This document shows positions 9,301 to 17,042 of a stretch of 64,000 nt of DNA, piece after piece. The notes under the pieces are model-generated. The model worked only from the letters and a program-made list of their open reading frames with translations, was not told where the DNA came from and did no database searches. This DNA is from Laedolimicola ammoniilytica (GTDB taxonomy: Bacteria > Bacillota > Clostridia > Lachnospirales > Lachnospiraceae). A program made the translations under genes and the position numbers. Within the stretch, counting starts at the first letter, position 1; every line of letters starts with the position of its first letter. Location of the stretch: NCBI RefSeq assembly GCF_025567165.1, contig NZ_JAOQKC010000002.1:124001-188000 (forward strand), written 5' to 3'.

Positions 9301-9720
9301 TTATCTAAAATCTACATTTCCACTTACAAATGCAGTTGATAATTGAGATTGATAATTTTCCATTCCCATACCGACCTGTGTGTTAGTAGAATTATAACCG
9401 CTCTTGGTAAAGATTAAATTACAAGATCCTGTTCCAACACCCTGCTTATACTTATTAGATATTTTACTCTTGCTGTTATTGACAGCCCAGAAATTTGCGT
9501 AAGAGGTATTGGTAATTGCTGTTACCTCATTTGTGATGTAATCATCGGATGTTGTTTTTGCATGCATAGAGGTAAAGTTATTAGTCTTATTCAGTTTAAG
9601 TGCATAAGCGGTGTAAGATGCCGCCTGAGAATATGCTGCTGAAGAAAGAAATACACATCCTGCACAAAACAAACCAATACCTACTTTTGCAATCTTCTGT
9701 TTTAAACTTTTTAACATCAT
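9301..9720 (-). CDS. Small secreted protein of the agr cargo, possible effector
   Basis: The protein has 139 residues from ATG 9720, with GGGAGG eight bases before it; an upstream TTG has no room for a ribosome site. A basic N-terminus and hydrophobic core end at SQAASY, giving a signal peptide of about 30 residues. The mature part of about 105 residues is rich in Thr, Ser, Asn and Tyr, nearly lacks Pro, and has a single Cys. I do not recognise the family. It lies directly downstream of the AgrD-like tail at 9739 and upstream of an ABC transporter, the position of a secreted effector or bacteriocin-like protein. That role is inference. Confidence 0.7.
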   Translation of the reverse strand: MMLKSLKQKIAKVGIGLFCAGCVFLSSAAYSQAASYTAYALKLNKTNNFTSMHAKTTSDDYITNEVTAITNTSYANFWAVNNSKSKISNKYKQGVGTGSCNLIFTKSGYNSTNTQVGMGMENYQSQLSTAFVSGNVDFR

Positions 9721-9738
9721 AGTCAATTCCTCCCAATC

Positions 9739-9786
9739 TTATTTTTTTAACTGCGTTGGTACTTTTGGTTCATACAACAAACCACG
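9739..9786 (-). CDS. AgrD-like autoinducer precursor, C-terminal tail only (rest in assembly gap)
   Basis: The 16 codons between the run of N and the next gene read RGLLYEPKVPTQLKK and then a stop. This matches the charged tail that AgrB removes from AgrD precursors. S. aureus AgrD has EVPKEL in the same place, and Listeria AgrD has YEPKSP just after its ring. The stop at 9739-9741 is followed 18 bases later by the start of the secreted-protein gene, so both are in one operon. If a Cys codon precedes RGLL, the ring would be Cys-Arg-Gly-Leu-Leu. The start codon and N-terminal helix are hidden by the gap. The nested element has an intact AgrB and no other AgrD candidate. Confidence 0.6.
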   Translation of the reverse strand, partial: RGLLYEPKVPTQLKK

Positions 9787-10061
9787 NNNNNNNNNNNNNN
9801 NNNNNNNNNNNNNNNNNNNNNNNNNNNNNNNNNNNNNNNNNNNNNNNNNNNNNNNNNNNNNNNNNNNNNNNNNNNNNNNNNNNNNNNNNNNNNNNNNNNN
9901 NNNNNNNNNNNNNNNNNNNNNNNNNNNNNNNNNNNNNNNNNNNNNNNNNNNNNNNNNNNNNNNNNNNNNNNNNNNNNNNNNNNNNNNNNNNNNNNNNNNN
10001 NNNNNNNNNNNNNNNNNNNNNNNNNNNNNNNNNNNNNNNNNNNNNNNNNNNNNNNNNNNNN
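9787..10061. other. Assembly gap (275 N)
   Basis: This is a run of undetermined bases, and frames drawn through it are meaningless. Its position between the lipoprotein terminator (10092-10130) and the AgrD-like tail means it should contain the promoter and start of the agrD operon. A gap here could reflect repeated pheromone genes, but its true length is unknown. Confidence 0.99.
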
Positions 10062-10091
10062 GAACTGTTCTACATATAGGTATAAAACCGA

Positions 10092-10130
10092 AAAGATGGC
10101 AGATAGGTTAAGCACCTACCTGCCATCTTT
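10092..10130 (-). terminator. Terminator after the lipoprotein gene
   Basis: AAGATGGCAG(A)TAGGT pairs with ACCTACCTGCCATCTT across a short loop. On the minus strand the stem ends in TCTTTT. It lies about 25 bases after the lipoprotein stop (10156) and separates the protease-lipoprotein pair from the agrD operon. Confidence 0.8.
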
Positions 10131-10155
10131 AATCTATATATTTCAGAAATAATGA

Positions 10156-10827
10156 TTAATTATTGTCAGTCTCATATATAGATTTATAACGCTCTCGATC
10201 AACTGGAATAATCTCATTATCATTAGCATCTTTATATGTAATAAACTCATCGTATTCTGTAACTGATTTTTCCTCTGAGACAGAATTAATAGAATACATA
10301 TTCGAATCGTTACACATTACATTTGAATTTGGACCAGAAATTAGTAACGAACCATCCTCTTGTGCATATGCCAAAAAGATATAAATGGAATTTTCGGAAG
10401 GCAGTGAATCATTCTCAAACAGATAAATAGCATCTTGTTTTTCTGAAATTCCGCCTTGTTTAACAATAGGAATAGGTTTATCTGTAATAAGTTCACCTTT
10501 TATATTTTCGAGAACCTGAATAGTATAATTAGTGTAAGGCGAACCGACCTCCTTAGGATTTCCTTTTTCATCTTCAGTCGTTATAACATTTCGATACTCG
10601 GTTCCATCGCAACTGACAACCTTTGCTACAAATACGTAATCACAGATACCAACAGCTTCGCGAATGTTATCAGTATCATATACAAAAGATGCGTGCATCT
10701 GGTGGATTGGCAAGTTAGATACATTTGTATTCAGTTGACTTGCATTATTTTTGGATGCACATCCTGTAAAAAACATTCCTACGATAAGAACAATAGACAA
10801 AATACCATAGATACTTGATTTTTTCAT
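10156..10827 (-). CDS. Lipoprotein of the agr cargo, unknown function
   Basis: The protein has 223 residues. The N-terminus KKSSIYGILSIVLIVGMFFTGCASKN is a lipoprotein signal with the lipobox ending in Cys23. The mature domain shows the order VFVAKVVSC, NYTIQVLENIKGE, PIVKQGG, NSIYIFLAYAQEDGSL. The exported protein at 6296 shares this order, so they are probably related. It follows the matrixin-like protease gene with a 15-base gap and is followed by a strong terminator. A role in protecting the producer, or in binding the secreted protein, is possible but unproven. Confidence 0.7.
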   Translation of the reverse strand: MKKSSIYGILSIVLIVGMFFTGCASKNNASQLNTNVSNLPIHQMHASFVYDTDNIREAVGICDYVFVAKVVSCDGTEYRNVITTEDEKGNPKEVGSPYTNYTIQVLENIKGELITDKPIPIVKQGGISEKQDAIYLFENDSLPSENSIYIFLAYAQEDGSLLISGPNSNVMCNDSNMYSINSVSEEKSVTEYDEFITYKDANDNEIIPVDRERYKSIYETDNN

Positions 10828-10842
10828 AGCGTTCTCCCTCCC

Positions 10843-11364
10843 CTAATAATTATTATATGCGGCATCATATGAATCTTTATCATTTTGAGATAATGCCTGC
10901 GTACTAGTATGTCCCGTAATTGCTGCATCCATAACATCTGTTGAAGTACTGTGATCCAACCCTAATGCATGTCCCAATTCATGTGTCGCTACATTCTGTT
11001 TTTTACTATTACTATAACCGCTCATATAATAGGTATTGAGTTCAATTTTACCACTAGAATATGTCATGCCTGCCCATCCATTCGAAGCATTGACATCGCT
11101 TACGTATACATCTTCTACAACAAAAGCACTGTCTTTTCTGATTACTCCAGATTTATATGCATTCCATGTGGCAGCCCCAGTGTTAATATAACTCATGTAA
11201 GTGCTGTTTCCGTCATAGTCTAGATGTTTGCCAGAATCAACAAGATCCCATGTTTGTACATAAGCTTGTGCAAATGCCGTAATAGGAAATAGCATTGCTA
11301 TAGCCATTAAAGTTATAATGCTATACAATAAATGATTTTTTAAAACAGATTTTTTAAAATGCAT
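10843..11364 (-). CDS. Secreted matrixin-like zinc metalloprotease
   Basis: The protein has 173 residues. A signal peptide ends at about AFA33. The zinc motif is HELGHALGLDH (His128, Glu129, His132, His138), followed by a Met-turn VMDAA (Met145), as in M10 family metzincins. It is very short, because there is no pro-domain with a cysteine switch and no hemopexin or haemolysin repeats. AAAGGAGTGAAGGAG precedes ATG 11364. It is the first gene of the minus-strand cargo block, divergent from the agrCAB operon across a 337-base region. It may cleave the co-encoded secreted protein, host proteins, or competitors' surface proteins. Activity is well supported but the target is unknown. Confidence 0.85.
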   Translation of the reverse strand: MHFKKSVLKNHLLYSIITLMAIAMLFPITAFAQAYVQTWDLVDSGKHLDYDGNSTYMSYINTGAATWNAYKSGVIRKDSAFVVEDVYVSDVNASNGWAGMTYSSGKIELNTYYMSGYSNSKKQNVATHELGHALGLDHSTSTDVMDAAITGHTSTQALSQNDKDSYDAAYNNY

Positions 11365-11593
11365 ACTCCTTCACTCCTTTTCAATCATGTAACAACGGTT
11401 ATCTTCAATTATTCTTAAAGGTTATCTTTATGAAAATTGAAACGCAACACATACTAGTACACATTATATATCCTGTTAATATTCCTAAAGTACGACATCT
11501 TATCATCTCCACTCCATATTATAGATTCTCAGAATACTTAAGATGTAGTAGTATACCTTGAATATAACAAAATCTTTATACTTTTCAATACCT
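11365..11593. promoter_or_regulatory. Divergent regulatory region, protease side
   Basis: This non-coding stretch upstream of the protease gene contains a direct repeat GGTTATCTT at 11397 and 11420 (23-base period), between the protease start and a TATAAT-like box on the minus strand near 11465. The repeats could bind a regulator, but the match to agr-type sites is weak. No small open frame of AgrD type is present here. Confidence 0.35.
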
Positions 11594-11669
11594 CTATGCA
11601 TGAATGGTAGCTCACTATGCACAAACGGTAGCATATTATGTTGTGTACCTACTTTATTGATGATAAAAT
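11594..11669 (+). promoter_or_regulatory. Probable AgrA-type binding repeats and promoter of agrCAB
   Basis: Two direct repeats of the form CTATGCAnnAAnGGTAGC start at 11594 and 11615, a 21-base period that puts both on one face of DNA, as LytTR regulators require. Eight bases on is a -35 box TTGTGT (11641-11646). A 17-base spacer and -10 TAAAAT (11664-11669) follow. This is the usual placement of LytTR activator sites, and agrC begins 33 bases after the -10. Autoregulation by the AgrA-like protein is inferred. Confidence 0.6.
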
Positions 11670-11701
11670 ATGACGGAGAATGATTAAAGGAAGTGGTAGC
11701 T

Positions 11702-13054
11702 ATGCTATATATTGACTCAATATGGGAATATATTGTTAATTTCTTAGAACTGGCATTGTTTATAATATTTATCCATAAAAAATTGCGTATTCGAGCAAAT
11801 TATAAACATCAAGCAGTTTTGATGTTTCTTTTCGTATCATTTCAGTTTGCTGTGTTATGCACGCTGAATAAAATGGGAATATCATCCTACAGCACTTTGA
11901 TGTCATCTTGTGTTTTGGACATTGGATATGCAGTATTGTTCTATCGTGATAGTATAATTCGCCGTATCTTTTGGGGCTTTTCGTATTCCATCATTTGCTT
12001 AGTTGCAGAACAGATTTCGTTCTTTATTCCCGTTACTCTTTATAAAGGAGCGTCTCTGGAGCTATTATTAGGTGGAACATTACGGAAGCCATATACCATG
12101 TTATATTTGGCAATGATAGCTGTTTTTGTCTTGTTATTTCATTCTATTGGAAACAAAGACATATCTCTTTCACCGTTCCAAAAAGTTGCATATATTTTCA
12201 TCGCAATTTCTGGACTTGCAATCGGGCACTACATATTAAGGCTGACTTTGGAATCTGTTGATAAATTTGGTGATTCATCCTTTTCAGCTAGGCTATCATT
12301 GGTTGACTTGTTTTTTATTATTTTATTTTTAGTATTGATGCTATACATATACCAGCTAGGTTATTCAAAAGAAGAAAACATACGATTACTGGAAGAACAA
12401 AAGATTTATGAGCTGGAAAGGACTGAGTTCAATAGCTTATCTGAGACAACTGAACGATTACGAAAAATGAAACATGATATGCAGATTTATGTGGATGCAA
12501 TCAACGTATTAGCAAAAGACAAGAAATGGGATGAACTTATAGCATATACAGAGCAATACCATAACACTCTTGCAACTACGCAAAGTGCCATAGCAACGGG
12601 AAATATTGCTATTGACTGCATACTTACCGCAAAACTTGATTATGCTGAAAAACACGGAATTAAGACAGAATATTCTATTATGGCTCCTGAAAATTTTCCG
12701 CTTGATTCTGTTGAGCTTTCATCCATACTTGGAAATATATGGAATAATTCCATTGAAGCAGGAGAAAGACTTATAATCTCTGATCCAACCGAGCATCCAT
12801 ACATTTATTTTTATATTAAACCTTACCAGAATATGATACTGATTCACATTGAAAATAATTATGATGGTGTGATAAAAGGTAGCATTGATGGAGACATTTT
12901 GAGTGTTAAACAAGGAAAAGAACATGGACTTGGGATAAGACGAGTAAAAGAGCTTGTAGAAAAGGCAGATGGCGTATTGCAGATTACATCTGATAACAAA
13001 ATTTTTTCCGTACATATTATGATACCGGATAAGGAGAATAACAAACTACTATGA
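11702..13054 (+). CDS. agrC: AgrC-like sensor histidine kinase
   Basis: The protein has 450 residues from ATG 11702, with AAGGA about ten bases before it; the GTG nine bases upstream sits on top of that site. Six or seven hydrophobic segments fill residues 1-215. A dimerisation helix has the phospho-acceptor His at about 258 (RKMKHDMQIY). The ATPase domain has the N box SILGNIWNNSIEAGE and G box GLGIRRVKELV. This is the HPK10/AgrC class that reads cyclic peptides. Its stop overlaps the agrA start (ATGA). The signal is expected to be the peptide made from the AgrD-like tail at 9739. Confidence 0.9.
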   Translation: MLYIDSIWEYIVNFLELALFIIFIHKKLRIRANYKHQAVLMFLFVSFQFAVLCTLNKMGISSYSTLMSSCVLDIGYAVLFYRDSIIRRIFWGFSYSIICLVAEQISFFIPVTLYKGASLELLLGGTLRKPYTMLYLAMIAVFVLLFHSIGNKDISLSPFQKVAYIFIAISGLAIGHYILRLTLESVDKFGDSSFSARLSLVDLFFIILFLVLMLYIYQLGYSKEENIRLLEEQKIYELERTEFNSLSETTERLRKMKHDMQIYVDAINVLAKDKKWDELIAYTEQYHNTLATTQSAIATGNIAIDCILTAKLDYAEKHGIKTEYSIMAPENFPLDSVELSSILGNIWNNSIEAGERLIISDPTEHPYIYFYIKPYQNMILIHIENNYDGVIKGSIDGDILSVKQGKEHGLGIRRVKELVEKADGVLQITSDNKIFSVHIMIPDKENNKLL

Positions 13055-13785
13055 AAATGAAAATAACCATACTTGAAGATTCTGTGATCGAATCAGAACG
13101 GCTGAAAAATGGAATAAGAAAATACGGGCAGCAATATGATTGGGATATTGAAATTGACGAATACGAATCGGGCGAAGAATATTTTTCAAAAAATTCTGAA
13201 GGCACAACTATACAGGCTTCAGCATTTTTCCTTGACATACAAATGGGGCAAATGAATGGAATTGAGGTTGCTAAACGCCTTCGTGAATCTGGTTATCAAG
13301 GTATTATTGTATTTTTAACAGCTTTTAGAGAATATGTATTCCGAGGATATGAAGTCAGAGCTTTAAACTACTTGCTAAAACCCGTCAAGGAAAATACTCT
13401 TTTTCTGTGTTTGGATGAAATCGCGAAGGAGTTATCTAATAATACCTACATATACCGAAACAAGCAGGAAATTGTAAGTATTCCCTATGCAGATATATTG
13501 ACATTTTCGAGCAGATTACATTATGTGGATATATTGACCGTAGACGGCAAATGCTATGAACAAATGTCTACCCTAAATAAGATTATTGTCCATTTGCCAA
13601 GTGAATTTATCCGAACCCATCGTTTTTATATTGTAAATATGGCACATATCTATCGTATTACATCAGGAACGATTGAATTGTCAAATCATCTAACTACACA
13701 AATCGCACGTTCTTATTCCAAAGACGTGATAAGTGCTTTTGCCAAATATACAACAAGATTTGATACAAGCGGGGATTTTGAATGA
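13051..13785 (+). CDS. agrA: AgrA-like LytTR response regulator
   Basis: The protein has 244 residues. The receiver domain has acidic residues at 9-10, the phospho-acceptor Asp62 in FFLDIQMG, a Thr at 90 and Lys110 in YLLKPV. The C-terminal LytTR DNA-binding domain (about 140-240) contains the typical FIRTHRFYIVNMAHI segment. It overlaps agrC at its start and agrB at its end by 4 bases each (ATGA), so the three proteins are coupled in translation. Likely targets are the 21-base repeats upstream of agrC and an unseen promoter in the assembly gap. Confidence 0.9.
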   Translation: MKMKITILEDSVIESERLKNGIRKYGQQYDWDIEIDEYESGEEYFSKNSEGTTIQASAFFLDIQMGQMNGIEVAKRLRESGYQGIIVFLTAFREYVFRGYEVRALNYLLKPVKENTLFLCLDEIAKELSNNTYIYRNKQEIVSIPYADILTFSSRLHYVDILTVDGKCYEQMSTLNKIIVHLPSEFIRTHRFYIVNMAHIYRITSGTIELSNHLTTQIARSYSKDVISAFAKYTTRFDTSGDFE

Positions 13786-14348
13786 TTACGAAGTGGGCTA
13801 CATCTATTGCTAATAAGTTAGCAGAACTATCCGGGGAGGATGTTTCTGCGGATCAATTAGAAATATACATATATGGCTTAGAATGTTTTTTGAATACTTT
13901 TATAACCATAGTGTTATTGTTCGTATGGGGAGTTTTATCACATACACTCGGCTATACCCTAATTTGGGTAATTACCTTTTCATTGTTACGACATTATACC
14001 GGAGGTGCCCATGCTCCAACGCAGTTAACATGTATCTTAGGCAGCTTTTTTCTCGGTTGTCTTGATAAGTGGGCTATAATCTATTTAAAGCCAACTGTAC
14101 TAGGATATTTGATACTTGTCCTTATGTGTATATTATTTGCACCTATAAGTAACCATAAAATATGTTTAACCACCAAACAAAAATGGATACATAAACTTAT
14201 TTCTGTGATAATTGTTAGCATTGGATTTCTGCTGTTTTATAAAATTGGAAACACGAAGATGAATACCACATTGTTTTATTCCTTTTTCTGCGTAATCATT
14301 CTTATGATAGTCGAAACAATTAAAAATCTAATGAGACACTTTAAATAG
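13782..14348 (+). CDS. agrB: AgrB-like peptide processing membrane protease
   Basis: The protein has 188 residues and several membrane segments, the usual AgrB size. The catalytic pair His77 (RHYTGGAHA) and Cys84 (QLTC) sits at the same residue numbers as in S. aureus AgrB. The enzyme should therefore be able to cut AgrD and form a thiolactone. No agrD follows, and a perfect terminator lies 23 bases after the stop. The order C-A-B on plus with a detached D on minus differs from the classical B-D-C-A order. Confidence 0.9.
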   Translation: MITKWATSIANKLAELSGEDVSADQLEIYIYGLECFLNTFITIVLLFVWGVLSHTLGYTLIWVITFSLLRHYTGGAHAPTQLTCILGSFFLGCLDKWAIIYLKPTVLGYLILVLMCILFAPISNHKICLTTKQKWIHKLISVIIVSIGFLLFYKIGNTKMNTTLFYSFFCVIILMIVETIKNLMRHFK

Positions 14349-14370
14349 CAGGATGACTTTTCATAAATAT

Positions 14371-14411
14371 TCAAAAAAGATAAAGAATTTGATGGTCTTT
14401 ATCTTTTTTGA
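14371..14411. terminator. Perfect terminator after agrB, shared with relaxase gene
   Basis: TCAAAAAAGATAAAGA (14371-14386) pairs with TCTTTATCTTTTTTGA (14396-14411), a 16-base perfect stem with T-runs on both strands. It separates the converging agrB and relaxase genes. Confidence 0.9.
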
Positions 14412-14422
14412 ATTTAATTAGA

Positions 14423-15988
14423 TTATCTAGCTCCTCTGTCTGATGGCGAACGATAGTTAAAATCTCTGTCCTGTTCCCGTTTCTGAACTTCTGCCTGTTT
14501 TTCTGCCAGCTTTCGATGGATTGAGTTTTCTCCATACTTGGAGTTCCATTCCTTGTTTGCTTTGACATAGGATTCATACTCGGACTTGCCTTGTTTATAG
14601 ACTTGCAGGAACGCATCTACCGTTGGATATTTGTAATCCTGCACGATATGGGATAATCCCTGCTTCATAATCTTAATCGTTTCTGCGTATTTGTTAGACT
14701 GTGCCTGCAATTCCTTTCGTTTCTTTCCTTGGAATAATCCTGTACAGTTCTTCAAATCCTCGTCAATAAGGTCTTTTTTCACTTCCTGCGTATGAATGGC
14801 TCTGTTTTGTCGTTTAAGTTTCTCCATAATCTCTTCAAGTCGCATCTCATAATCGTGTGCCAGCTCAGACATTCTTGGTCTTGGCGGAATAACGGTCTTT
14901 TCTGCGGTAGTAGTAGCAGGTGCTTTGAATGGTTGGGTCACAGCAGGAATTGTCTGATTGTCTGTCTGTGTAACGGATGGAGCTGGTTGTTTCTCTTGTT
15001 TTTCATTTCTTCGCTCCATAAGGTCGGAGATTCTGGCTTTCTGTTGTTCCTGTTTCTGTATCAGCAACTTTATGAGTTCTTTTAACAGCTCGATTGCCCG
15101 AAAGATAATCATAAACAAAAGCTCCGGATGATTGCCATACTTGTGAATGGATTCCTTAATCGGAGTTGAAATCTGTTCCTGCTTTACCTTTAAGATTTCC
15201 TTTCGCTCCATCCCCGATACCAAAGCGTGATCCACAGTACGATTCCAGTCCTGTATGACCTTATTATTGAGTGTAATCTTATCTGCCTTTGGATTGTTCT
15301 TACCGATTTTCTTAGTGGCAAGATAGACATCCCCACGCTTGAATGCAGACAGCTTTTCTTTCTCATCTTTGACAAGTCCGTTGATGACATCGGTATAAAA
15401 TACCTTGACCTCATCTAAGAAATGTTCCTGCTTAAAGCGAGCGTCCTTGATGGTAAACATCTGTCTTTCGTAGACCTCACCTTTCTTGATCACCTTACAC
15501 CTTTTACGGATAGTTCCATTCTCGTCTAGGATTTCTTTCTTGGTACGAACATGATTACCTTTCTCATCATAGAACATATTTCTGGTGGCAATCTTTTCTA
15601 TCGGTTCGTCAAGATAATTTCGTTCTGCAAAGATAAGATGGATATGATAATTCGTCTTTCGTTTGTTATGATGGAGTGCTGCAATACAATCAACACCATA
15701 CCGACTTTTGAATTTATCCGTCATATATTTTAATAGTCCGTCTGGCGGATAATCCACAAAGGATTCCGGCAGGGCAATGATAAATTCTCTTGCTTCGATA
15801 CATTTTCCCTCTGTACCGCTTTTCTTAAATTCTGCCTGATTGCACTTGGCAAGTTCTGTCCAAAATTTTCGGTCTGTGGTTTCATATACCGCATAGAGAT
15901 TTTCCTGTTTTTTGTCACTGGAGATATAATAGATTCTTCCACGAACATTATGGAGCTTTGACATCTGCACAAATGAATTTCTTGGCAT
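14423..15988 (-). CDS. MobA/MobL-family relaxase
   Basis: The protein has 521 residues. The N-terminal MOBQ-type relaxase domain contains a metal-binding HxH at His115/His117 (NYHIHLIFAERN), an upstream ALHHNK, and Tyr20/21 as candidate nicking residue. The rest is a charged coiled-coil-rich region with a Pro/Thr linker and a Gln/Lys-rich C-terminus, with no helicase or primase domain. It would nick the nested element's oriT and pilot the strand into a helper type IV secretion system. The 1-kb region upstream of its start is rich in stem-loops, the expected place for oriT. There is no coupling protein gene, so transfer must be mobilisation. Confidence 0.85.
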   Translation of the reverse strand: MPRNSFVQMSKLHNVRGRIYYISSDKKQENLYAVYETTDRKFWTELAKCNQAEFKKSGTEGKCIEAREFIIALPESFVDYPPDGLLKYMTDKFKSRYGVDCIAALHHNKRKTNYHIHLIFAERNYLDEPIEKIATRNMFYDEKGNHVRTKKEILDENGTIRKRCKVIKKGEVYERQMFTIKDARFKQEHFLDEVKVFYTDVINGLVKDEKEKLSAFKRGDVYLATKKIGKNNPKADKITLNNKVIQDWNRTVDHALVSGMERKEILKVKQEQISTPIKESIHKYGNHPELLFMIIFRAIELLKELIKLLIQKQEQQKARISDLMERRNEKQEKQPAPSVTQTDNQTIPAVTQPFKAPATTTAEKTVIPPRPRMSELAHDYEMRLEEIMEKLKRQNRAIHTQEVKKDLIDEDLKNCTGLFQGKKRKELQAQSNKYAETIKIMKQGLSHIVQDYKYPTVDAFLQVYKQGKSEYESYVKANKEWNSKYGENSIHRKLAEKQAEVQKREQDRDFNYRSPSDRGAR

Positions 15989-16070
15989 AGCGATTTCCTC
16001 CTTTCCCAGTTTTGATTTTGGAAAAGAGGACAGATAAGATAGATGAGATGTGAGTAGTAAACTTTCCCTG

Positions 16071-16300
16071 TGAGCGAGTGCATAGGCACTCGTCTTGCGA
16101 ACACATCCGCCTTGTGGCGGCTAAGCCTCGCAGAGCGAAATACACAGAGTACAAAACGAAGTTTTGTGCGATGGGTGTATTTCGCTCTCAAACGCCGAGG
16201 GCTTGCTTATGAAGTTCACTTTTAGCTGTAACTGTTCCCTCAGCACCTAATTTTGTGCCTTTAATGGCACACTTTTTATGTGCCGTATCCGGCACTCCCT
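16071..16300. other. Array of stem-loops upstream of relaxase, candidate oriT
   Basis: Five or more hairpins follow each other: GAGTGC-ATAG-GCACTC, CCGCC-TTGT-GGCGG, a perfect 14-base inverted repeat (AGAGCGAAATACAC at 16132-16145 with its complement at 16175-16188) enclosing ACAAAAC-GAA-GTTTTGT, then GTGCC-TTTAAT-GGCAC (16255-16270) and GTGCC-GTATCC-GGCAC (16280-16295). Stem-loops just upstream of a mob gene are typical of oriT. The nick site cannot be fixed from sequence. Confidence 0.5.
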
Positions 16301-16324
16301 TTTCTTAACAGAAATGCTAGAAGA

Positions 16325-16505
16325 TTGCTATGAAAATCAGCGAAACAATAGACGAATCCGTTAGCACTTTTGCCTTAACAATAGCATTGTTCTATTATTC
16401 AGACTTTTTAGCAAAAACCGTAGAAACAGTAGAAGTCTGCTATTAAAATCGAAAAAACAATAGCACGATTCGTTAGCATTTTTGCCCTGACAATAGCATT
16501 GTGTT
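16325..16505. repeat. Two imperfect copies of a ~66-bp repeat
   Basis: The segment beginning TGCTATGAAAATC at 16325 recurs as TGCTATTAAAATC at 16437. Both contain AACAATAG, a CGTTAGCA core and end in ACAATAGCATTGT, itself partly palindromic (ACAATAGCATTGT). No open frame covers them. The role is unknown, possibly a protein-binding part of oriT or a replication site. Confidence 0.55.
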
Positions 16506-16738
16506 ACTTCGCTTACTTTTAAACTGTGTCTGGCAAGGAAGTGGTAGTAAAAGTTCCTATTAAATTTCATTTTTAATAGTGCATTGTTTTATTACATTTT
16601 GATTTTAATAGAGCTTTTTACTATTAACTCTTTGAAAATGTACCCCATAGATTGGACACTCAAAATCATAGTAGCGTACACTTTTTGTCATAGGTCGGAC
16701 AGCTTTTTTCATAGCTACACTTGGTATGACTTCTCACA

Positions 16739-16930
16739 GCACTTTTTGTAAGTTGGGTGGACTTGTCCTACCAGTCGGCTTCACTTGGGTGGATGGTTGC
16801 ACCCACTTCATTTTCTGGCTTGGGTGGACTATTCATAACACCTTTTGCATCTTGGGTGGACTTGTCCTACCAACAAGCTATAACTGGGTGGACGATTGCA
16901 CCCATTCACATCCATCTTGTCCTCATTTTC
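16739..16930. repeat. Tandem ~100-bp repeat with GGGTGGAC motifs
   Basis: A block starting at about 16739 (AGCACTTTTTGTAAGTTGGGTGGACTTG and on) is followed by a second copy at about 16840. Each holds GGGTGGACTTGTCCTACCA, a dyad around GGAC-TT-GTCC, and then a GGGTGGAnGnTTGCACCCA stem-loop. GGGTGGA occurs five times in all. The frame that runs through it is a repeat artefact with no start context. It is probably a structured DNA or RNA site of the nested element. Confidence 0.55.
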
Positions 16931-17042
16931 CAAAAGTTCTGGTTGTATCTGAGGACTTGTCCGTGATATAATCTATTTGCGTGTAGGTATATCATGGCTT
17001 TTAGTCAGATACATACCAGAGGGATGGTCTTAGGACTGTCCC

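Larger units (their letters stand above)
15989..17042. other. 1.05-kb non-coding region of the nested element
   Basis: No supportable gene lies between the relaxase start and the excisionase-like gene. The region holds the stem-loop array (16071-16300), the two 66-bp repeats and the tandem GGGTGGAC repeats described separately, plus AT-rich DNA at 16560-16640. Confidence 0.7.

Noticed and set aside
9747..10115. Frames that run through the N block
   Set aside because: The absence of stops is only due to undetermined bases. The frame chosen for the AgrD-like tail differs from these.
14353..14421. 22-codon frame after agrB as agrD candidate
   Set aside because: It has no Cys, no Pro-containing acidic tail, and lies inside the terminator stem.
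16726..16971. 81-codon and 69-codon frames over the GGGTGGAC repeats
   Set aside because: They encode only the translated repeat in two frames at once and no start context is present.
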